Below the pieces are notes generated by a model. That model was not told where the DNA came from. It did not search any database and was given only the letters and a program-made list of their open reading frames with translations. A program made the position numbers and the translations under genes. Below, in pieces: positions 59,745 through 64,000 of a stretch of DNA of 64,000 bases. Origin of the DNA: Bacteroidales bacterium (GTDB lineage Bacteria > Bacteroidota > Bacteroidia > Bacteroidales > UBA932); the NCBI GenBank assembly GCA_017529425.1, contig JAFXNQ010000041.1:62001-126000 (forward strand), read 5' to 3'. Each line of letters opens with the position of its first letter. Position 1 is the first letter of the stretch.

Positions 59745-60446
59745 ATGAAAAGAATTTACACTCGAACGGGGGACAAAGGGACGACCGGCATCCACGGGGG
59801 TGAACGGGTGCCCAAGGATGACATCCGGATTGAGGCTAACGGCACTCTGGACGAGCTCAATTGCCATCTGGGGGTGGTCCGGAGCCTATTGTGGAGAAAC
59901 CCGGTCCCGCCGGATATGACGGGAAGAACGTCCGATGCGTTGACGGGAAGAACGTCCGAAGCGTTGACGGAGAGCACGACTGATTCGTTGACGGGTAACG
60001 ACGCTCATTTGGACTATCGGCACAACCGTGCGAACGAGGTTGATGCCCTTCTGCACGAGATTCAGGAGAACCTGATGGTGGTGATGAGCCAGGTTGCCAC
60101 GCCGGCGGCGAAGCGGGAGGATAACCCCAACCCGCTCCCGGAGCACCTGGTGGAGGATTGCGAGGCGCAGATGGACGCCATAAGCGAGCGTATCGGTACG
60201 GGAGCCTATTTCCTGCTGCCGGGCGGAACTCCCGTCTCCAGCCAGTTGCAGCTTGCCCGGGCGGTGTGCCGGCGTGCGGAGCGTCTGCTCTGGACATTGA
60301 ACCGTCACGACCCGGTACCGGAAGAGATTCTGAAATATATCAATCGCCTGAGTGACCTGCTGTTCGTGCTCGCCCGCGAGAATATGAACATGCAGGAGTG
60401 GCCCGAGGAGCGCTGGCGGGAGTTCACTTATAAGAATCACAAATAA
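59745..60446 (+). CDS. Cob(I)alamin adenosyltransferase, PduO type, with repeat insertion
   Basis: This 233-residue enzyme attaches the adenosyl group from ATP to the corrinoid cobalt. The ATP site is YTRTGDKGTTGIHGGERVPK, then EANGTLDELNCHLGVVRS. Later parts are FLLPGGTPVSSQLQLARAVC with RRAERLLWTL, and YINRLSDLLFVLAREN. Between the first and second helices (residues 58-89) it carries four 8-residue repeats, M/L-T-G-R-T-S-D/E-A and variants, encoded by 24-base tandem units (59916-60011). Related proteins have a short loop there. The insert is polar and probably exposed, so activity may survive. It starts the plus-strand B12 arm. Confidence 0.92.
   Translation: MKRIYTRTGDKGTTGIHGGERVPKDDIRIEANGTLDELNCHLGVVRSLLWRNPVPPDMTGRTSDALTGRTSEALTESTTDSLTGNDAHLDYRHNRANEVDALLHEIQENLMVVMSQVATPAAKREDNPNPLPEHLVEDCEAQMDAISERIGTGAYFLLPGGTPVSSQLQLARAVCRRAERLLWTLNRHDPVPEEILKYINRLSDLLFVLARENMNMQEWPEERWREFTYKNHK
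59916..60011 (+). repeat. 24-base tandem repeats within the adenosyltransferase gene
   Basis: Four units of 24 bases start at 59916, 59940, 59964 and 59988. The first two differ by only two or three bases (TGACGGGAAGAACGTCCGA core) and the later two are more diverged. The length is a multiple of three and the frame stays open. Confidence 0.85.
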
Positions 60447-60484
60447 GTTCCACGACGGGATTGGGTTCCGTGATTATACAATGA

Positions 60485-60518
60485 GCGTTAGAAAAAACAC
60501 GCAAGCCGTTCTAACGTA
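60485..60518. other. Short inverted repeat upstream of cobQ
   Basis: CGTTAGAA (60485-60492) and TTCTAACG (60511-60518) can pair around an 18-base A-rich loop. There is no T run, so it is not a clear terminator. It may be a regulatory hairpin or chance. Confidence 0.4.
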
Positions 60519-60560
60519 CCACCAAGAAAGTTGAGCTTGCGAAACTTGAGCAAACAATCA

Positions 60561-62093
60561 ATGGAAGCCACACAATCGACTCAGGCGGTCAGCCCGCAAT
60601 ATTCACCCAAGGAGAAGGCTCTCCACCCAGTGATGTTTGCCGGCACTGGCAGCGACGTGGGCAAGAGCGTGCTTGCCACGGCCCTGTGCCGTATTCTGAA
60701 GCAGGACGGCTACTCTCCCGCCCCGTTCAAGGCACAGAACATGGCGCTTAACTCGTTTGCAACGCCGGATGGGCTGGAGATTGGCCGGGCGCAGGCGGTG
60801 CAGGCGCAGGCCGCCGGTCTGGAGCCTCACACCGATATGAATCCATTGCTGCTCAAGCCCCAAAGCGACCACACCTCGCAGGTGGTGCTGAACGGCAAAC
60901 CCATCGGCAACCGCGACGCTTACGACTACTTCCGCAAGGAGGGTCTCGAGGAGCTGCGGCAGGCGGTGTTTGACGCCTATGACCGGCTTAGCGGGCGCTT
61001 CAACCCTATAGTTATGGAGGGGGCCGGTAGCCTGGCGGAGATAAACCTGCGCGACAGCGACCTGGTGAACGTCCCCATGGCACGTCATGCCGGGGCCGAC
61101 ATCATACTGGTGGGCGACATAGACCGCGGCGGGGTTTTCGCCAGTGTTTACGGCTCGCTGATGCTGCTCCCTCCGGAGGATTGCGCCCTGGTGAAAGGCA
61201 TAATAATCAATAAGTTCCGAGGCGATTTGCGGTTGTTTGAGGATGGACGACGGATGCTGGAGGAGCTGTGCGGCATACCAGTGCTGGGAGTGGTGCCGGT
61301 ATTCACCGACATCCACATAGAGGAGGAGGATTCGGTGGCGCTGGAGAGCAAGTCGACGGCCGCGGAAAGGGGCAAGATTAACGTGGCGGTGGTGCTGCTG
61401 CGTCACATCAGCAATTTCACCGACTTCGACGCCCTGGAACGCGACCCTCGCGTGCATCTTTTCTATACCAACAATACTGACGAGATTTCCAAGGCCGACA
61501 TCATCATAATCCCGGGGAGCAAGAGTACCCTCGCCGACCTCTACGAATTAAGGCGCAACGGTGCGGCGCAGGCTATTCTGCGCGCCCGTCGGGAAGGGGC
61601 AACGGTGCTGGGCATCTGCGGCGGCTACCAGATGATGGGCCGGATGATCTGTGACCCTCACCATACGGAAGGAGAGATAGAGAGGATGCCTGGGCTGGGT
61701 CTGCTGCCGGTAGAAACCGAGATGCTGCCGGAGAAGGTCACCCGCCAGGTACGCTTTACAGCGGCCGGCGGCGGAGAACAGATGAATGGTTACGAAATTC
61801 ACATGGGTGAGACCAAGCCCGCAGAGGGAACGACCGCCACTCCGTTGAACATCATAGAGGGCGGACAGAGCGACGGCTGCTATGTGGACGAAAAGTGCAT
61901 GGGAACCTACATCCACGGCATCCTGGATAACCCGGCTTTTGTGGAGAGGCTGCTGGCGCCACACGCCGCAAAGGCTTCCGATGCCCCCACGGAGGATTAC
62001 CACACCTTCCGCGAGCGTCAGTACGACCTGCTGGCCAGCCACTTCCGCCAACACGTAGATATGGACCTCCTTTATAAGATTCTTTCACGATGA
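60561..62093 (+). CDS. cobQ: Cobyric acid synthase (amidotransferase)
   Basis: This enzyme amidates four side chains of the corrin ring using glutamine and ATP. The N-terminal dethiobiotin-synthetase-like domain begins VMFAGTGSDVGKSVLATALC and has PFKAQNMALNSFATPDGLEI and EGAGSLAEINLRDSDLVN. The C-terminal glutaminase domain has IIIPGSKSTLADLYELRRNG, the cysteine in GICGGYQMMGRMI and the histidine in YIHGILDN. I use ATG at 60561 (510 residues); a TTG at 60531 would add ten residues that are outside the family. The stop overlaps the cobD start by 4 bases. Confidence 0.95.
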   Translation: MEATQSTQAVSPQYSPKEKALHPVMFAGTGSDVGKSVLATALCRILKQDGYSPAPFKAQNMALNSFATPDGLEIGRAQAVQAQAAGLEPHTDMNPLLLKPQSDHTSQVVLNGKPIGNRDAYDYFRKEGLEELRQAVFDAYDRLSGRFNPIVMEGAGSLAEINLRDSDLVNVPMARHAGADIILVGDIDRGGVFASVYGSLMLLPPEDCALVKGIIINKFRGDLRLFEDGRRMLEELCGIPVLGVVPVFTDIHIEEEDSVALESKSTAAERGKINVAVVLLRHISNFTDFDALERDPRVHLFYTNNTDEISKADIIIIPGSKSTLADLYELRRNGAAQAILRARREGATVLGICGGYQMMGRMICDPHHTEGEIERMPGLGLLPVETEMLPEKVTRQVRFTAAGGGEQMNGYEIHMGETKPAEGTTATPLNIIEGGQSDGCYVDEKCMGTYIHGILDNPAFVERLLAPHAAKASDAPTEDYHTFRERQYDLLASHFRQHVDMDLLYKILSR

Positions 62094-63580
62094 TTGTTGG
62101 GCACGGCGATGATTTATGGCGGTTAGGGCGGGCGATTGTGGCCAATTTCAGCTCGAATGTGTATGGCGGCGTGGACCTGACTGCGCTGAAAGAACACCTT
62201 GCAGCCAGCCTGGAGGTCATATCGCACTACCCTGAACCGGAGCCATATACACTGGAGAGGGCCCTCGCCGCATTGCACGGCATAGCACCCGAATGCATCT
62301 GCGTCACCAACGGCGCCACCGAGGCTATCTACCTGATTGCACAGGCGTGGCGAGAAAGCAGGTCATGCATTCTGCAGCCCACCTTCAGCGAATACGCCGA
62401 CGCCTGCCGCCTCCACGGCCACTGCGTGAGATCCCTCGGATCCGCTCGGGGTGACAAGTGGGACCCTCAGTGTGTCAACGCAGCCCCTCACTGTGTCAAC
62501 GGGGACACTCGATGTGTCATGGAGTACCCTCAGTGTGCCATGGAGGACACTCAGTGTATCATGAGAGGCCCTCGGGGTGACAACCGGGACACTCACTGTG
62601 TCAACGGGCGAGACCCTCGGGGTGACATGGGTGGCACTCTGAGTATCAAGGAATACCCGCGGGGTGACAACCGTGACCCTCAGGGTGACATGGGTGACCC
62701 CCAGGGTGTCATGGGAGATCAACAATGTGTCATGGGGAACGCCCTAGGTGACAATGGTGACCCTCAGGGTGTCAGCGGTGACCCTCGCTGTGCTAACGGG
62801 AACCTTCGGTATGTCAACGGAGACGCTCAATATGTCAAGGAATACCATCGGGGTGTCATGGGAGACCCTCGGGGTGACAACCAGGACCCTCAAGGTGACA
62901 ATAATGTCATACCGACCGAGGCCGTAGGGCTGAGCGGAGGTATCTCTCTTTTCTGGCTCTGCAACCCTAATAACCCGGACGGCCGGGTGATACCAAAAGA
63001 GCAACTGCTGGCACAGATAGCAAACAACCCGGACACCATATTTGTAATAGACCAGTCGTACGGATTCTTCACGGAGGAACCGCTGCTGACGCCCGCGGAA
63101 GCCATAGCTGCCGGCAACGTGCTGCAGCTGCACTCTATGACAAAGCGCTACGCTATGCCGGGCCTGCGATTGGGATATATTACGGGCTCACAAGCACTTA
63201 TAGACCGGATAAGGGAAGTCCGCATGCCCTGGAGCGTGAATGCCCTTGCCATAGAGGCTGGACTCTTTCTGGCGTCGCATCCCAGCACCGCCCCTATAGA
63301 CAAACAGGCCCTGCTTAAAGAGGCGCAGCGCCTGCGCGACGAACTGAACGCCATCCCAGGCCTCAGCGTTGAACCCACCAAGGCCCACTTTATGCTCTGC
63401 CATCTGGACACCGGTACCGCAGCGAGCCTTAAACGTTATCTGGCAGAGAATCACGGCCTGCTTATCCGAGATGCCTCCAATTTTGAAGGTCTGGATGCCG
63501 GGCATTTCCGCATCGCCGCCCAGACCCGAGAAGAGAACGATATGTTGGTTAAAGCCATTAAAGATTATATACTAAGATGA
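62090..63580 (+). CDS. cobD: CobD-type L-threonine-O-3-phosphate decarboxylase with a 170-residue repeat insert
   Basis: This 496-residue PLP enzyme, of the HisC-like aminotransferase fold, should make aminopropanol phosphate for the nucleotide loop. The core is clear: ANFSSNVYGGVDLTALKEHL, CVTNGATEAIYLIAQAW and ILQPTFSEYADACRLHGHC before the insert. After it come LFWLCNPNNPDGRVIPKEQL, then LHSMTKRYAMPGLRLGYITG with the PLP lysine, and the late RDASNFEGLDAGHFRIAAQT. Residues about 114-284 are foreign: 21 heptapeptide repeats of the type D-P-Q/R-G/C-D/V-N/M-G (125-272) between two palindrome-derived flanks. Removing them leaves about 326 residues, a normal core length. Whether the enzyme still folds is unknown. 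Confidence 0.85.
   Translation: MIVGHGDDLWRLGRAIVANFSSNVYGGVDLTALKEHLAASLEVISHYPEPEPYTLERALAALHGIAPECICVTNGATEAIYLIAQAWRESRSCILQPTFSEYADACRLHGHCVRSLGSARGDKWDPQCVNAAPHCVNGDTRCVMEYPQCAMEDTQCIMRGPRGDNRDTHCVNGRDPRGDMGGTLSIKEYPRGDNRDPQGDMGDPQGVMGDQQCVMGNALGDNGDPQGVSGDPRCANGNLRYVNGDAQYVKEYHRGVMGDPRGDNQDPQGDNNVIPTEAVGLSGGISLFWLCNPNNPDGRVIPKEQLLAQIANNPDTIFVIDQSYGFFTEEPLLTPAEAIAAGNVLQLHSMTKRYAMPGLRLGYITGSQALIDRIREVRMPWSVNALAIEAGLFLASHPSTAPIDKQALLKEAQRLRDELNAIPGLSVEPTKAHFMLCHLDTGTAASLKRYLAENHGLLIRDASNFEGLDAGHFRIAAQTREENDMLVKAIKDYILR
62431..62941 (+). repeat. 21-base coding repeat array with palindromic flanks inside cobD
   Basis: From 62462 to 62905, 21 units of 21 bases (one with a three-base addition) share a core like GACCCTCRGGGTGACA plus variable bases. 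The left flank (62431-62456) reads TCCCTCGGATCCGCTCGGGG then TGAC. The right flank (about 62906-62946) reads GTCATACCGACCGAGGCCGT then AGGGCTGAGCGGAGGTATCT in part. The flanks are inverted relative to each other, as if the arms of one element were pushed apart by expansion of its interior. The whole block stays in frame. Confidence 0.9.
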
Positions 63581-64000
63581 GCCGCCTGATTGCAACCATA
63601 ACCGGCTGGCTGCTGGATTTTTTATTTGGTGACCCCGCCTGGCTGCCCCACCCGGTTGTAGGCTTTGGCAAGCTGATTGCCGCCGGGGAAAAACGCCTTA
63701 ACAGAGGCAAAAACCGCCACCTGAAAGGGGCGATGCTGGCAATAGTATTGATAGCCGCTACCGCAGCCACGATCTGGGGATTCCTCTACGGACTGACAAT
63801 TCTTGGAGAGAAGACAGGTGCCGGAATATGGCTGCGTCGCTCAGCAGAGGCCATCCTCATCTTCTTCTGCCTGGCCGGGACCACACTCATTAAAGAGGTC
63901 CGCGAAGTATTCAAGTCAGTGGACCGCTCCATTGAAGAGGGGCGCACACAGGTCGCCCGCATCGTGGGCCGCGACACCGCCAATCTGTCGGAGCAGGAGA
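63577..64000 (+). CDS. cbiB: Adenosylcobinamide-phosphate synthase (partial, runs off window)
   Basis: The ATG at 63577 overlaps the cobD stop by 4 bases. The 141 codons visible read MSRLIATITGWLLDFLFGDP, then AWLPHPVVGFGKLIAAGEKR and helices through LKGAMLAIVLIAATAATIW. This is the standard start of CbiB (CobD in some naming), with the DPxWxPHPVxxFG motif. The membrane enzyme joins aminopropanol phosphate, the product of the preceding gene, to adenosylcobyric acid. The rest lies beyond the window. Confidence 0.93.
   Translation, partial: MSRLIATITGWLLDFLFGDPAWLPHPVVGFGKLIAAGEKRLNRGKNRHLKGAMLAIVLIAATAATIWGFLYGLTILGEKTGAGIWLRRSAEAILIFFCLAGTTLIKEVREVFKSVDRSIEEGRTQVARIVGRDTANLSEQE

Noticed and set aside
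62462..62905. CRISPR array
   Set aside because: Regular short repeats are present, but there are no unique spacers; the units are contiguous 21-base copies and the whole block is an open reading frame within cobD.

Overview
The window is 64 kb of a Bacteroidota chromosome, most likely order Bacteroidales. The evidence is a UpxY-type antiterminator heading a capsule operon, a sodium-pumping methylmalonyl-CoA decarboxylase operon, the recF-DUF721 gene pair, promoters of the TTTG / TAnnTTTG type, and fused anaerobic-type cobalamin genes. I cannot fix the genus. Several dispersed palindromes and in-frame repeat insertions suggest a repeat-rich lineage, possibly an uncultured gut relative of Alistipes or Cryptobacteroides; this is a guess. 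REGION 1 (1-35197, almost all minus strand) is a composite capsule or exopolysaccharide locus read leftwards from UpxY at 35197. Next come a PHP-type tyrosine phosphatase, a Wza-like export lipoprotein and a Wzc-like tyrosine autokinase with a very tyrosine-rich tail. A galactokinase/galacturonokinase-like GHMP kinase and a broken sugar nucleotidyltransferase follow. Then come glycosyltransferases, a Wzx flippase, a Wzy-like polymerase, and a PLP aminotransferase / ATP-grasp / opine-dehydrogenase-like / nucleotidyltransferase module. A polysaccharide deacetylase and the UDP-N-acetyl-L-fucosamine genes capF-capE-capG close this part. The run is interrupted at 4.5-9.7 kb by an AT-rich accessory stretch: an IS66 transposase remnant, a two-gene ATPase plus PD-(D/E)xK nuclease pair, a HicBA toxin-antitoxin pair and a superoxide dismutase. 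Left of it lie more capsule genes: a NeuA-like cytidylyltransferase, a glycosyltransferase, a nonsense-mutated acyltransferase, a GT-B-like protein and a second Wzx, cut by the window edge. REGION 2 (35403-43660) is housekeeping: recF, DUF721, pdxB, lysA, ffh, folD and a 2-hydroxyacid dehydrogenase on the minus strand, with a TPR protein and YebC divergent. REGION 3 (43819-47944, plus strand) is the methylmalonyl-CoA epimerase plus decarboxylase operon that turns succinate-derived methylmalonyl-CoA into propionyl-CoA while exporting sodium. REGION 4 (48100-64000) is a cobalamin (B12) cluster: cobC, cobS, cobT, cobU and three double-domain fusion genes plus cobL on the minus strand, and adenosyltransferase, cobQ, cobD and cbiB on the plus strand. 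B12 is the cofactor of the mutase feeding region 3. The hinge between the two B12 arms is scarred: a 126-bp tandem duplication, a decayed enolase fragment, a REP-type Y1 transposase and nested inverted repeats. The two plus-strand genes nearest this hinge that carry repeats are notable: the adenosyltransferase holds about four 8-residue repeats, and CobD holds an in-frame insert of about 170 residues with 21 heptapeptide repeats flanked by palindromes. A separate palindrome family sits between capsule genes and once, in frame, inside the nucleotidyltransferase gene. The best candidates for something undescribed are the CobD heptad insertion, the coding palindrome, the ATPase-nuclease pair beside HicBA, and the opine-like capsule module.
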